From the NCBI RefSeq assembly GCF_003751225.1, contig NZ_RJKE01000001.1:62001-126000 (forward strand): a stretch of DNA of 64,000 nt, given 5' to 3'. Each line of letters starts with the position of its first letter. Within the stretch, counting starts at the first letter, position 1. The position numbers and the translations under genes are program-made. Below the pieces are notes generated by a model. It did no database searches and was not told the origin of the DNA. It saw only the letters and a list, made by a program, of their open reading frames with translations. Source of the DNA: Actinocorallia herbida. Its GTDB lineage: Bacteria > Actinomycetota > Actinomycetes > Streptosporangiales > Streptosporangiaceae. This document shows positions 30,400-38,514 of the stretch, piece by piece.

Positions 30400-30749
30400 G
30401 CGGCCCTCGCCTTCAGGGTTGCCTGGTAGGCGGGTTCGTAGTTCTTGTACATCGAGGCCTTGGTGACGCCGAGGACGTGGGAGGCGACCCACTTGGAGTG
30501 CCCGACACGGCGGAGTTCGCAGTAGGCCGCGCGGCGTTCGGCTGCCTTGGCGGACCTGGCGGCGCGCATCTTCGCGGCTTTCTCTGGGGTCGACGCTTTG
30601 CGTGTGAGCGGCGGGGTGAGTGCTTCGGCGCGGGGGTCGCCGCGGCGGTCGAGGCGCTTCCATCGGTCGTAGCAGGACTGGCCGAGGCCGCGGACAGCGA
30701 TGGGCTCGTTCTTGCAGCGGGGGCATTTGTCGGTGGAGGGGGCGTTCAT
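30396..30749 (-). CDS. Small zinc-ribbon/HTH protein
   Basis: 117 residues. CPRCKNEPIAVRGLGQSCYDRWKRL is the ribbon; C-terminal CELRRVGHSKWVASHVLGVTKASMYKNY reads as an HTH. Similar in plan to 29549-29851, so the two may be related. ATGA coupled. Confidence 0.65.
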   Translation of the reverse strand: MNAPSTDKCPRCKNEPIAVRGLGQSCYDRWKRLDRRGDPRAEALTPPLTRKASTPEKAAKMRAARSAKAAERRAAYCELRRVGHSKWVASHVLGVTKASMYKNYEPAYQATLKARAA

Positions 30750-31096
30750 GCGTCCCTCCGCGGCGTGTAGTCGTGGCAGGCGGGCCACCAGGCGCGGCAT
30801 TCGCTGTTGGCGCTGTTGCTGATGCGGGCGCCATTGGCGATGAGGCATTTGGGGTAGCCGTAGAAGCCGGGTCCGCGGTGGGCGCAGCTGCCGCAGCGGA
30901 GGCCGGCCGCGGTTCGGTCGTTGGCGGGAGCGGCGTCCTTGTGGAGGGGGAGGTGGCCGAAGAGGACGGACAGGGGGTGCTGGCCGCGCTCGAGGGCTGC
31001 CTGCTTGCGCAGGGTCATGCGGCGTTGGGCGGACAGCTTCGGCTCGGTGAGGTTGTTGCTGGTCGGGTCGTCGAGGTCGAAGAGCGCGTTGGTCAT
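30746..31096 (-). CDS. Small Cys-rich protein
   Basis: 116 residues. Helical N-terminus; LRCGSCAHRGPGFYGYPKCL ... SECRAWWPACHDY gives a four-to-five Cys zinc motif seen in several actinophage proteins. Function unknown. Confidence 0.6.
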   Translation of the reverse strand: MTNALFDLDDPTSNNLTEPKLSAQRRMTLRKQAALERGQHPLSVLFGHLPLHKDAAPANDRTAAGLRCGSCAHRGPGFYGYPKCLIANGARISNSANSECRAWWPACHDYTPRRDA

Positions 31097-31494
31097 GCTG
31101 GCTGCTCCTCGGCGCGGGCGACGATGGCTTCGGCCATGGCCAGGAGCGGCAGGTACAGCGTGTTCGGGGTGGTGCAGTGGCTGCAGGGTTCGGGCTCGGC
31201 GTCGCAGGGTCCGGCTTCGTCGTCGGCGGCCTGGTCGTCGAAGGCGTCGGCGAGGTGGCTGGTGAAGATCGTGTCGAAGATGGCGAGGTAGGCCAGGACT
31301 GCGGCGGACCCGGGCCTGTTCGGGCGTTGTGCGACGACGATGTTGTCGGGGCGGCCGCGGCGGTGGCGGTCGGGTGAGGTGATGGTGATGCTGGACGCGG
31401 TGGTGGCCAGGTTCCACGGGCCGGTCGGCAGGTGGTTGTTGGCGGTGCGAAGGATTGCTGCGGCCTGGCGGAAGGTGGTGGCGTGGTTGGTCAT
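31093..31494 (-). CDS. Hypothetical protein
   Basis: 133 residues. N-terminal helix FRQAAAILRTANNHLP, then a beta-rich core and acidic tail with CDAEPEPCSHC. Coupled both sides by ATGA. Confidence 0.6.
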   Translation of the reverse strand: MTNHATTFRQAAAILRTANNHLPTGPWNLATTASSITITSPDRHRRGRPDNIVVAQRPNRPGSAAVLAYLAIFDTIFTSHLADAFDDQAADDEAGPCDAEPEPCSHCTTPNTLYLPLLAMAEAIVARAEEQPA

Positions 31495-31580
31495 CGGCGG
31501 CCGCCGCGGTGGCTGTGGACGATGGCGAGGGGCGCCCCGATGCTGAAGAAGAGCGCGAGTGCGATGTCGAGGTGCGTCAT
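31491..31580 (-). CDS. 29-residue membrane peptide
   Basis: MTHLDIALALFFSIGAPLAI plus a basic tail HSHRGGRR: one transmembrane helix with positive C-terminus. ATG overlaps the upstream stop (31577) and its stop overlaps the next start, the same ATGA coupling as its neighbours, which argues that it is translated. Confidence 0.5.
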   Translation of the reverse strand: MTHLDIALALFFSIGAPLAIVHSHRGGRR

Positions 31581-32002
31581 CGGCGGGCTCGCTTGAGGCG
31601 AGTGGCGAGGTGGAGGATGCCGATGCCGATGGGGCCGCTGGTGCAGAAGGCGGTGATGGCGGCGGTGAGGAGGTGGGAGGCGGTCACGGTGGTGGTCCTG
31701 GTGGTGCGGAGGAGGGGCGGGAGGATGGGGGTGATGGCGTCGGTGAGGGCGAGCTGGGTGGAGACGTGGAGTTCGGCGTCCCAGGCGGGGTCGGCCTGCC
31801 AGGCGTGGAGTTCCCATTCGGTGAGGTGGGGGTCGAGGCCGATGCTGAGGCCGACGTCCTGGCCGTTGATGCGCCAGCCGGCGCCGGTGGACCGGTCGTG
31901 GGGTCCTGGGGGGCTGTCGGTGGTGATGGGCCGGTGACCGATGCGCTCGCTGAGGTGGCTGATGAGGGTGACGGCGTCGCTGATCGAGGGCGCGGTGTTC
32001 AT
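31577..32002 (-). CDS. Hypothetical protein with C-terminal hydrophobic helix
   Basis: 141 residues (MNTAPSISDAVTLISHLSER). C-terminal 40 residues hydrophobic (LLTAAITAFCTSGPIGIGIL) with basic end. ATGA coupled. Confidence 0.6.
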   Translation of the reverse strand: MNTAPSISDAVTLISHLSERIGHRPITTDSPPGPHDRSTGAGWRINGQDVGLSIGLDPHLTEWELHAWQADPAWDAELHVSTQLALTDAITPILPPLLRTTRTTTVTASHLLTAAITAFCTSGPIGIGILHLATRLKRARR

Positions 32003-32370
32003 GCCGCCGCCCGGAGGGATGCGGCGCAGGCGCGGAGGCGGGTGGTGACGTCTTCGGCGGTGCGTTCGGGGGCGTCGTTCCAGTCGCCGACGAGCTTGAT
32101 GCTGTCGCTGGCGGTGGCTTCGACGTTGTGGAGGTGGAGGGCGAAGGCGCGGGCGGCATCTCGCGCGGCGGGCTCGGAGTCCGTGCCGAGCAGCCCGTTG
32201 AGTGGGTTGCCTCCGGCGCCGACGATGATGGCGCCGAGGGCGCAGACGCGGCACTCGCTGGTGTAGATGACCAGGTCACCGGCCTGCTTCTCGTCGAAGT
32301 AGTCGCCCTTGTGGTGGCCGTTCTTCTCGATGACGGTGGCGGCGCGGTCGAGGATGGCGGGGATGTTCAC
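31999..32370 (-). CDS. DUF6197-like small protein
   Basis: 123 residues. Pattern AILDRAATVIEKNGHHKGDYF, CRVCALGAIIVGAGGNP and DSIKLVGDWNDAPERTAEDV matches the DUF6197-type family of actinobacteria and their phages (helical, NDxxxRTxxDV near the end). Function unknown. Confidence 0.7.
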   Translation of the reverse strand: MNIPAILDRAATVIEKNGHHKGDYFDEKQAGDLVIYTSECRVCALGAIIVGAGGNPLNGLLGTDSEPAARDAARAFALHLHNVEATASDSIKLVGDWNDAPERTAEDVTTRLRACAASLRAAA

Positions 32371-33023
32371 CGGTCACCGCCGAGGGCGGTGACGTTGGTG
32401 AGTCGGGTGCCGGCAGGCGCGTCGATCTCCACCAGGGCGCTGTGGCCGACGTCGGGGTGGTCGGTGATGCGGATGGGCCAGTCCGGCATCGGCAGGGATT
32501 CGTCGCTGGCGGTGGCGGCGAAGGTCCAGATGCCGTTGTAGATGGCATAGATACGGAGGGTCTCGGTGTCGGTGCCGCCGATGAGGTCGCCGCGCCAGCC
32601 GGTGAGGCCGATGCCCCAGCAGTTGAACTCGTCGGCGCCTTCGCAGCCTTCGACTTCGACGAGGTCGTCGCTGCCGCCGGAGATCCGGATGGTGATGTGG
32701 TCGGGCTCGTTGGGCCAGGAGCAGGTGTGGGTGCCCTTCTGCTGCTGGTCGCGGTGGTCACTGAGGTGGGTCGGGGTGCGGTCGCAGGTGTGGGCGTGGT
32801 TGGGGCACTGGTGTGCGCAGCGGGGCCGGTAGGCGTCGCCCTGCTTGGCGATGGTGAGGGCGGCGGCGAGCTGTTCGCGGGCGGCCTGCAGGTGAGCGGT
32901 GAGCGCTGCGGGTACCGGGTACCGGGCTTCGGTGAGGAGGTTCATGGCGTCGTCGACCTCGTTGGTGGCGTCGACGAGGTCGGCGAGGACGTACTCGCGG
33001 GCCTTGCTCTGCTTGTCGGTCAT
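32367..33023 (-). CDS. Hypothetical protein with His/Cys patch
   Basis: 218 residues. Helical residues 1-55 (DLVDATNEVDDAMNLL...HLQAAREQLAAALTIA), a CAHQCPNHAHTCDRTPTHLS metal-binding-like patch, then a beta-rich C-terminal half (ITIRISGGSDDLVEVEG). ATGA with the next gene. Unknown. Confidence 0.6.
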   Translation of the reverse strand: MTDKQSKAREYVLADLVDATNEVDDAMNLLTEARYPVPAALTAHLQAAREQLAAALTIAKQGDAYRPRCAHQCPNHAHTCDRTPTHLSDHRDQQQKGTHTCSWPNEPDHITIRISGGSDDLVEVEGCEGADEFNCWGIGLTGWRGDLIGGTDTETLRIYAIYNGIWTFAATASDESLPMPDWPIRITDHPDVGHSALVEIDAPAGTRLTNVTALGGDR

Positions 33024-33031
33024 CGGTGGTC

Positions 33032-33394
33032 CTAGATGAGGTTTCGCCGGGCGGCCCAGGCGACGGCTGCGATCGGGTTGCGGACGTTGATCTGGGCGCA
33101 GATCGCGCGGACTCGTGCGTGCGCGCTGGGGCGCCTGATCTTGAGTTGGCGGGAGAGGGTGTCGATGGTCTTGCCGGTGGCCAGGAGGGCGAGGATCGCG
33201 ATGTCCTCCTGGCTGAGGGGGACGTCATCGGGCACTGGTGCCGCGGTGAGCACGAGCGGGGGCTTGTCGCTTTTCGGCTTCCAGCGCCCGCCGCTTCCGG
33301 TGACGACGGCGCTGTATTCCTTGTCGCGTCCTTTGCCGATCACCTCGACGGGCGCGTTGTAGAGGACCTCGAACGCTCCGCAGAACACGCACAT
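33032..33394 (-). CDS. LuxR-type HTH protein
   Basis: 120 residues. N-terminal CVFCGAFEVLYNAPV, a basic linker, then a GerE/LuxR-like HTH: LSQEDIAILALLATGKTIDT...RRPSAHARVRAICAQINVRN. It lacks a sensor or receiver domain. ATG overlaps the preceding stop (TGATG). Confidence 0.75.
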   Translation of the reverse strand: MCVFCGAFEVLYNAPVEVIGKGRDKEYSAVVTGSGGRWKPKSDKPPLVLTAAPVPDDVPLSQEDIAILALLATGKTIDTLSRQLKIRRPSAHARVRAICAQINVRNPIAAVAWAARRNLI

Positions 33395-33717
33395 CACCTC
33401 ACCGCCCGGTAGGCGTAGGTGATGACTTCGACCTTGCGTACGGGGTGGAACTCGGCGTGTTCCTGGCCGCCTTCGTAGTCCCAGCTGGCGGAGCCCCAGT
33501 AGTCGTCCGGCTGGTTCTCGGTCAGGCCAACGCTGAAGGAGGAGGCGAACAGCAGTCCGTCGACTTCGCGGCGGATGACGAGCAGGTCCGTTCGGTTCCA
33601 GCGGCGGCCCTCGCCCTTCTGGACGGCCTCGAAGACGAACCCGTCTACGGGTTCGGACCCGGCAACCTCCAGAAGCTCCAGGGCAACCGCACGTCGAATC
33701 TTGATCCTCCCGGTCAC
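33394..33717 (-). CDS. Hypothetical protein
   Basis: 107 residues from GTG 33717 (GTGA). Beta-rich with many aromatic residues (DDYWGSASWDYEGGQEHAEF). No family recognised. Confidence 0.55.
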   Translation of the reverse strand: MTGRIKIRRAVALELLEVAGSEPVDGFVFEAVQKGEGRRWNRTDLLVIRREVDGLLFASSFSVGLTENQPDDYWGSASWDYEGGQEHAEFHPVRKVEVITYAYRAVR

Positions 33718-34496
33718 TGCGGCTCACCTCCAGAGAGGAGGTCGAGGGCTTCCTGAACTGCGGCGCCGTTCCGGCACTTCTTGCAGTGGGGGGCCTCATC
33801 CGGGCCGTGGTCGGCGTAGTGCTCGCAGCAGGTCGGGACGCAGGTGAGGGCGTTCCGTGCGACGTTGACCAGGCCTTCGAGCCGTTCGACCTCGGACAGC
33901 AGGGCGGGCACATCCGTGAGGGCGTGCGACAGGGCGTTCAGGAGGAGGCCGGGGGAGGACGAGTTCGTAAGTGAGATGGTCGGCCGCTCGTTGGTCTTCA
34001 CGTGTCGCCACCGCTCACAGATCTCGGCGACCTGCCCGTCGACTGAAGGCGTTCCGATCTCCCGGTGATAGGCGCGGAGATCGGCGGGGAGGTGCTCCCA
34101 CCACAGGCGCTCACGGGTGTTCTTCGGTCCCGGCTGGTTCGGGGTGGTGTTCTCGATCCATGTCCAGCCGAGGGATGCACCGCACTCGCAGGACACTGTG
34201 ATGCGGTGGGGGCCGCTGGTGCGGATCCTGACCTGCCCTTCGGTGCGGGGGAGGTGCCCGTCGAACACGGTGGTGTGGCCAGGGCACAGGTCAAGACTGA
34301 AGCTGCCGCTGGTTCGTTCCGAGAACGCCTGGCTGTACAGGTCTCGGCCTCGGAACACAGGCGGAGGCGCAACGAGGTGAGAGGTGGAGCGGAGTTCGAT
34401 CCAGCCGGAGGGGGAGTCGCCTGGCTTGCCGGTCACTTCGGAGGACGTGCAGGACGGAGCGTTGCAGTGGATGCGGTGGATAGAGGTGGTGCTCAT
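33714..34496 (-). CDS. Hypothetical protein with terminal Cys cluster
   Basis: 260 residues. N-terminal HCNAPSC pair and SCECGASLGW; helical C-terminal half; final CVPTCCEHYADHGPDEAPHCKKC-type cluster at about residues 215-245. Probably zinc-binding. Coupled by ATGA. Confidence 0.6.
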   Translation of the reverse strand: MSTTSIHRIHCNAPSCTSSEVTGKPGDSPSGWIELRSTSHLVAPPPVFRGRDLYSQAFSERTSGSFSLDLCPGHTTVFDGHLPRTEGQVRIRTSGPHRITVSCECGASLGWTWIENTTPNQPGPKNTRERLWWEHLPADLRAYHREIGTPSVDGQVAEICERWRHVKTNERPTISLTNSSSPGLLLNALSHALTDVPALLSEVERLEGLVNVARNALTCVPTCCEHYADHGPDEAPHCKKCRNGAAVQEALDLLSGGEPQ

Positions 34497-35005
34497 CGGC
34501 CGCCTCCGTCCAAGGCGATGCCGTACTTCACGTCGGCGATCTGGTCGAGTTCCGCCATGAAGGGCAGTTCGGCGATGACGCAGCTCTCGTCGTCGGTGTA
34601 GCTCTTGGCCGCTGCGACGACTTCGCGGAAGAACGCCGACAGGCGGTCCGCCACGACCTTCTCCGTGGAGCGCGTCTCGGTCTCGCCGAGAGCGGCCAGG
34701 AGGGCGGGCAGCGTGGAGGTCAGCACGTCGCGGGTGAGGGTGATCATGCTGCTGGTGGGGCGGAGCGGCGCGTTCTCCGACAGGAGCCCGGCGTTGGCGC
34801 GCTGGGCGCGCCAGGCCTGGGCGGCGGTGGTGACGAGTTCGTCGGATGGTGCTGCGAGTGCGGCGAGGATCTGGCGGAGCCGGTCGACCTCGTCGAGGAG
34901 GTCGCGGGCGTAGATGTCGCCGACGGTCAGGTCGCCGCGGATGCGGCAGTCCTGGATCCAGTCGCGGGTGTCGGTGAGCTGCTTCTCGGAGATGGGCTTG
35001 ATCAC
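34493..35005 (-). CDS. Helical hypothetical protein
   Basis: 170 residues from GTG 35005. Nearly all helix: YARDLLDEVDRLRQILAALA and VVADRLSAFFREVVAAAKSY. No motif recognised. Confidence 0.55.
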   Translation of the reverse strand: MIKPISEKQLTDTRDWIQDCRIRGDLTVGDIYARDLLDEVDRLRQILAALAAPSDELVTTAAQAWRAQRANAGLLSENAPLRPTSSMITLTRDVLTSTLPALLAALGETETRSTEKVVADRLSAFFREVVAAAKSYTDDESCVIAELPFMAELDQIADVKYGIALDGGGR

Positions 35006-35511
35006 CGGTTGCCTCCGTTCGAGCTGGCGCGGCGCTCGGCGTCGACGAGCTGCTGCGCGCGCTTCTCCAGCTCGTCGCGGAGCCGCTGGTTCTCGGCGCG
35101 GAGCGCGGTGATCTGCGGGTCTTCGCTCGATGCGGTGAGCTGCTGGTAGGTGCGGAGCGGGGTGGCCACGGCGACGGCGTGTCGCGAGCGTGCCTCGATC
35201 TCGCTGCGGGCCTTCGAGTGGATCTGCTCGATCTGGTCGGCGGCCTCGTCGAGCCAGTCGGCGAGGGCGGGCTGGGCGCGCAGGAGGCCGGCGACGTTGG
35301 CGGTGAGGGCCTGGTCGTAGCCGCCGATGAACCGGCAGTTCTGGCAGCAGCCCCACCGGTCGATGTACTGGCCGGAGTGGTCTCCGGTGCAGACAGCGAT
35401 GATGTGGTTGGACTGGGTGCCGTCGTCGAAGGTGGTCGTGAAGAGGGTGACGGAGGGGCCGCCGCCCTCCCGGAGGAGGGCGGCGACGGCGCGGAGGTCA
35501 GAGGGGGTCAT
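35002..35511 (-). CDS. Hypothetical protein with coiled coil
   Basis: 169 residues. N-terminal alpha/beta part with CCQNCRF; C-terminal coiled coil (ALRAENQRLRDELEKRAQQL). Coupled by ATGA. Confidence 0.55.
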   Translation of the reverse strand: MTPSDLRAVAALLREGGGPSVTLFTTTFDDGTQSNHIIAVCTGDHSGQYIDRWGCCQNCRFIGGYDQALTANVAGLLRAQPALADWLDEAADQIEQIHSKARSEIEARSRHAVAVATPLRTYQQLTASSEDPQITALRAENQRLRDELEKRAQQLVDAERRASSNGGNR

Positions 35512-35936
35512 CGGCTGCCTCCGTGCGCGGTGGCGACCTTCGTGAGACGGGCGGCGTTGAGCTCGCGGGTGAGCCGGTCGTTTTCGGCCCGGAAGGCGGC
35601 CGTCTTCTGGCGTTCGGCGTTGAGGTCTCGCTGCAACCGGTCGGTCTTGTTCTGGAGGTCCCGAAGCTTCCGTCGTAGGTTGCGGACTCGGTTGCTGGCA
35701 CGGCGGGCGAGGACGCGGTAGTGCCCGGCCTTCGCGGGGTCGGTCTGCTGCTGGGCGTCGTCGTGGTCGATGATGCTGACGGTGTCGGCGTCGAGGGGCA
35801 GGATGTGGGTGTAGGTGCGGTCGCCGCGGGTGATGGTGAGGGATACCTCGTTGTCGGCGGGGTCGCCGACGTAGCTGATGCGAGCCTTGACGGCGTAGAC
35901 GTCGACGAGCTGGTCGATCCGGAAGGCGTGCTTCAT
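35508..35936 (-). CDS. Hypothetical protein with coiled coil
   Basis: 142 residues. N-terminal beta part (FRIDQLVDVYAVKARISYVG) then a long basic coiled coil (RRKLRDLQNKTDRLQRDLNA). Possibly pairs with the downstream coiled-coil protein. ATGA coupled. Confidence 0.55.
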   Translation of the reverse strand: MKHAFRIDQLVDVYAVKARISYVGDPADNEVSLTITRGDRTYTHILPLDADTVSIIDHDDAQQQTDPAKAGHYRVLARRASNRVRNLRRKLRDLQNKTDRLQRDLNAERQKTAAFRAENDRLTRELNAARLTKVATAHGGSR

Positions 35937-36427
35937 CGGTCACCGCCCCGGACTCGCCACCGGACGCTGACGTCGTGGCGGTCGCAGCCGCACGGGCCGG
36001 ATCCGTGGCAGCGGCCGGTCTCGCAGTCGCCGCAGGTCACGTCGTAGTAGCCGTTGAGGATCTGCTGGTGTTCGACGGACACCTGTCCGGCCGGGGCCGT
36101 CAGTGCGGCGTTGACGATCTTCCGCATGCGCAGGGTCGGCTGCTCGAAGTCGAGGTCCTGGCCCTCGTCCTCCGCACCGGGCAGTTCGCCACGGACGTAA
36201 CGCTCAGCCCGCTCGATCGCGAAGCTCCCCGGGGCGGGGAAGCGGCTGGTGTGGAACGGCGCGGGTCCGCTCGTGGCGACGCGGGGCCAGGCCGCGGCAC
36301 CGCTGGCTCCGCCGCCGGCGAGGTAGTCGTGGGCGACGCAGTCGTCGGCCTCGCACTGGTACATGTCGTCGTCGGTCATGTCGGGCTCGGCGCAGCGGCA
36401 GACCGCAGCGTTCGTGGCTGCGGTCAC
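35933..36427 (-). CDS. Hypothetical protein with Cys motifs
   Basis: 164 residues from GTG 36427. CRCAEPD...YQCEADDC at the N-terminus and DVTCGDCETGRCHGSGPCGCDRHD near the C-terminus, the latter reminiscent of DnaJ-type zinc repeats (CxxCxGxG-like). Unknown. Confidence 0.55.
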   Translation of the reverse strand: MTAATNAAVCRCAEPDMTDDDMYQCEADDCVAHDYLAGGGASGAAAWPRVATSGPAPFHTSRFPAPGSFAIERAERYVRGELPGAEDEGQDLDFEQPTLRMRKIVNAALTAPAGQVSVEHQQILNGYYDVTCGDCETGRCHGSGPCGCDRHDVSVRWRVRGGDR

Positions 36428-37122
36428 TTGCCAGCTCCGTTCCGCGCGATGAGGGTGAACTGGCCGTGGATTTCCTCGGCGTCGCCGGTCGGCCAGTTCT
36501 CGCCGTCAGGGTTGATCAGGGTGTTCGGCGCGGTGCACCGCCACTCGGTGTTGTTCTCGTCCGTCACGACGTCGTTGGTGCGGATGTCGCTGGCCTTGAT
36601 GGGGCGGGGCAGCGTTTCGGTCGTGGTGCCGCAGTCGAGGCCCGGGGCCTTGTTCCCGGTCTGGGCTTTGCGGAACTCGGCGATGTGCTCCTCGGCGCAC
36701 TCGACCAGGCCGGTCCCGGCGTGGAACAAGGCGCTGCCGATCTGCTCGATCAGGTGCCCGCACACGGAGCAGGCGGGATTGCCCGAGACGCTTTCTCCTC
36801 CGAGCGTGGCAGTCGGTGCAGGAGGAAGCGAGACCGTGGCGGGGACGTCTCCGCAGGTGAGCGGCGGAAGCTCGAAGTTCATCTCCGAGGCGAGGAGCTG
36901 GAGGGCGCGGATTCGGAGCGGCAGGGCGACGGCGTTGAGCGCGAGGCAGTTCTCGGCGTCGGCGAGCTGCTTCTGCAACTGGTCGATCTGCGCTTTCAGC
37001 AGGGGGACGTCACGGGTCGCGCGCTGGACGGAGTCCTGGGTCGTCGCGATCGCGGCGTGCTCGCTGCGGAAGTAGGCGATCTGCTCAGCGGTGACGCTGA
37101 CGGCGGGGTCTACCATGGTCAT
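36424..37122 (-). CDS. Hypothetical protein, coiled coil plus zinc site
   Basis: 232 residues from ATG 37122 (GAAGGG upstream). Residues 10-75 form a coiled coil (LLKAQIDQLQKQLADAENCL); CSVCGHLIEQ and CAEEH/C later suggest a metal site; C-terminal part is beta-rich (NTEWRCTAPNTLINPDGENW). Confidence 0.6.
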   Translation of the reverse strand: MTMVDPAVSVTAEQIAYFRSEHAAIATTQDSVQRATRDVPLLKAQIDQLQKQLADAENCLALNAVALPLRIRALQLLASEMNFELPPLTCGDVPATVSLPPAPTATLGGESVSGNPACSVCGHLIEQIGSALFHAGTGLVECAEEHIAEFRKAQTGNKAPGLDCGTTTETLPRPIKASDIRTNDVVTDENNTEWRCTAPNTLINPDGENWPTGDAEEIHGQFTLIARNGAGK

Positions 37123-37138
37123 GTTCGTGATCCCTTCT

Positions 37139-37582
37139 TCAGGGGAGCCGGGGCCTGGCGGGCGCAATCGCCGGGCCTTTTGGCGTTGTGGGGGTGGTGC
37201 GGGCGGCGCGGCGGGCGCTCATCCGGTTGAGGCGCTGCCGGTCGGTCGGGGCCGTCCAGGCGTGCAGCCCGGGGATCGCCGAGTAGCGGATGCCGTGCCC
37301 GGTCTGCGCGTAGCCGCACCAGCCGCAGCCGTTCACGGCGGGGGCAACCGTCGCGGCGGGCTGCGTGTCCCACCAGTTGAGAAGTTCGCGGGCCGCGTCG
37401 AGCCGGACCGCGTCGGCGGACACCTCGGTGTCGGGGACGACGACCGCCGTGGTGTCGAACTTGGCGGCGACGAACGCGGCGAACCGGTCGGCGATCTCCC
37501 GTTCGACGAAGCGCCCGTAGGCGTAGCCGGTCTCCCCTCCGGGGACGACGACAGCCCAGGGCCCGAGCTCGGTGGCGCTCAT
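37139..37582 (-). CDS. Hypothetical protein
   Basis: 147 residues. YAYGRFVEREIADRFAAFVA helix, NGCGWCGYAQTGHGIRYSAI Cys/His segment and a basic Pro/Thr-rich tail. Its start overlaps the exonuclease stop (ATGA). Confidence 0.6.
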   Translation of the reverse strand: MSATELGPWAVVVPGGETGYAYGRFVEREIADRFAAFVAAKFDTTAVVVPDTEVSADAVRLDAARELLNWWDTQPAATVAPAVNGCGWCGYAQTGHGIRYSAIPGLHAWTAPTDRQRLNRMSARRAARTTPTTPKGPAIAPARPRLP

Positions 37583-38412
37583 GCCTTCACCGCGGCGGGC
37601 TTGTAGGGGCGCATCGGCCACAGGCCGTCGGCGTCGCAGGGCTTGCCCTGCTTCGCGAAGTGGTCGCGGAGTTCGGCGTCCTGCTTGCGCTTGGCCTTGA
37701 TCTGGGCCTGGTGCAGCTGGACCAAGTCGATCTCGGTGAGCCGCTGGTAGTTGCGGTGCAGGTCCCGCGCCGCTTGGTCCGAGGTTTGCTTCTTGCTGTT
37801 CTGGACGTGCGGGAACTGGAGGAAGAACTCGACGGGCTTGCTTCCCCACGTGACCATCTGCCAGGCGATCCGGCAGGACGCGAGGGCATCGGCACCGGCG
37901 TCGTGCGCGTTGTCGAGCCGGACACCGTAGTGCTTGGCCATCGCGCCGAGCTTCCTGCCTCCGCTGTTCTTAGTCGGCCGCCACGGATCGCACAGCTTGT
38001 CGAGGACGTAGACGTCGACGACGGGGCCGATCGCGCGGCCGAGACGGGCGTCGAGTGTGCGGAGCCCGTGGCGGCGCAGCTCGCGGTCGAACAGGGTGAA
38101 GTCGTAGGCGAGGTTCATGCCGACGATGGGGGTGCCGCCGGCCATGGCCGAGGACAGCTCGTCGGCGTAGTGCTCCAGGACCTTCTTCGGGTCGAGGCCT
38201 TCGGCACGCATCCGCTCGGTGGTGATGCCGTGGATGGCGGAGGCACCCTCGGGGATGTCGACTCCGGCGTTGATGAGCTGGACGTCCTGGGTGGTGGTGC
38301 GGTTGCGGGCGTCGGCCATGACCTGGGCGATCTGCACGATCCGCGCGGTCTCGACGTCGACAGACGTGGTTTCGGTGTCGAAGCCGAACATCGTCTCGGC
38401 GATCCAGCTCAT
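37579..38412 (-). CDS. DnaQ-like DEDDh 3'-5' exonuclease
   Basis: 277 residues. Exo I GFDTETTS (Asp, Glu), Exo II GMNLAYDFTLFDREL (Asp), Exo III AHDAGADALASC (His-x4-Asp) define a complete DEDDh site. The C-terminal 80 residues add basic helices. Likely degrades or proofreads element DNA. Strong TGCAGGAGGACCG ribosome-binding site; first gene after the terminator at 38465. Confidence 0.9.
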   Translation of the reverse strand: MSWIAETMFGFDTETTSVDVETARIVQIAQVMADARNRTTTQDVQLINAGVDIPEGASAIHGITTERMRAEGLDPKKVLEHYADELSSAMAGGTPIVGMNLAYDFTLFDRELRRHGLRTLDARLGRAIGPVVDVYVLDKLCDPWRPTKNSGGRKLGAMAKHYGVRLDNAHDAGADALASCRIAWQMVTWGSKPVEFFLQFPHVQNSKKQTSDQAARDLHRNYQRLTEIDLVQLHQAQIKAKRKQDAELRDHFAKQGKPCDADGLWPMRPYKPAAVKA

Positions 38413-38464
38413 CGGTCCTCCTGCAGGGTGGGGGCCTGCTCGTGGTCGGGGGTGGCTCCCCGGG

Positions 38465-38485
38465 CCGGGCTCGTGGTGAGCCCGG
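38465..38485 (-). terminator. Terminator of gene 38515-39828
   Basis: CCGGGCTC (38465-38472) pairs with GAGCCCGG (38478-38485) around GTGGT, 30 bp after the leftward stop. It divides the exonuclease operon from the nuclease/RDF operon. Confidence 0.65.
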
Positions 38486-38514
38486 CGGGGAGCGTGCGGG
38501 GGAACGTCAACGGC

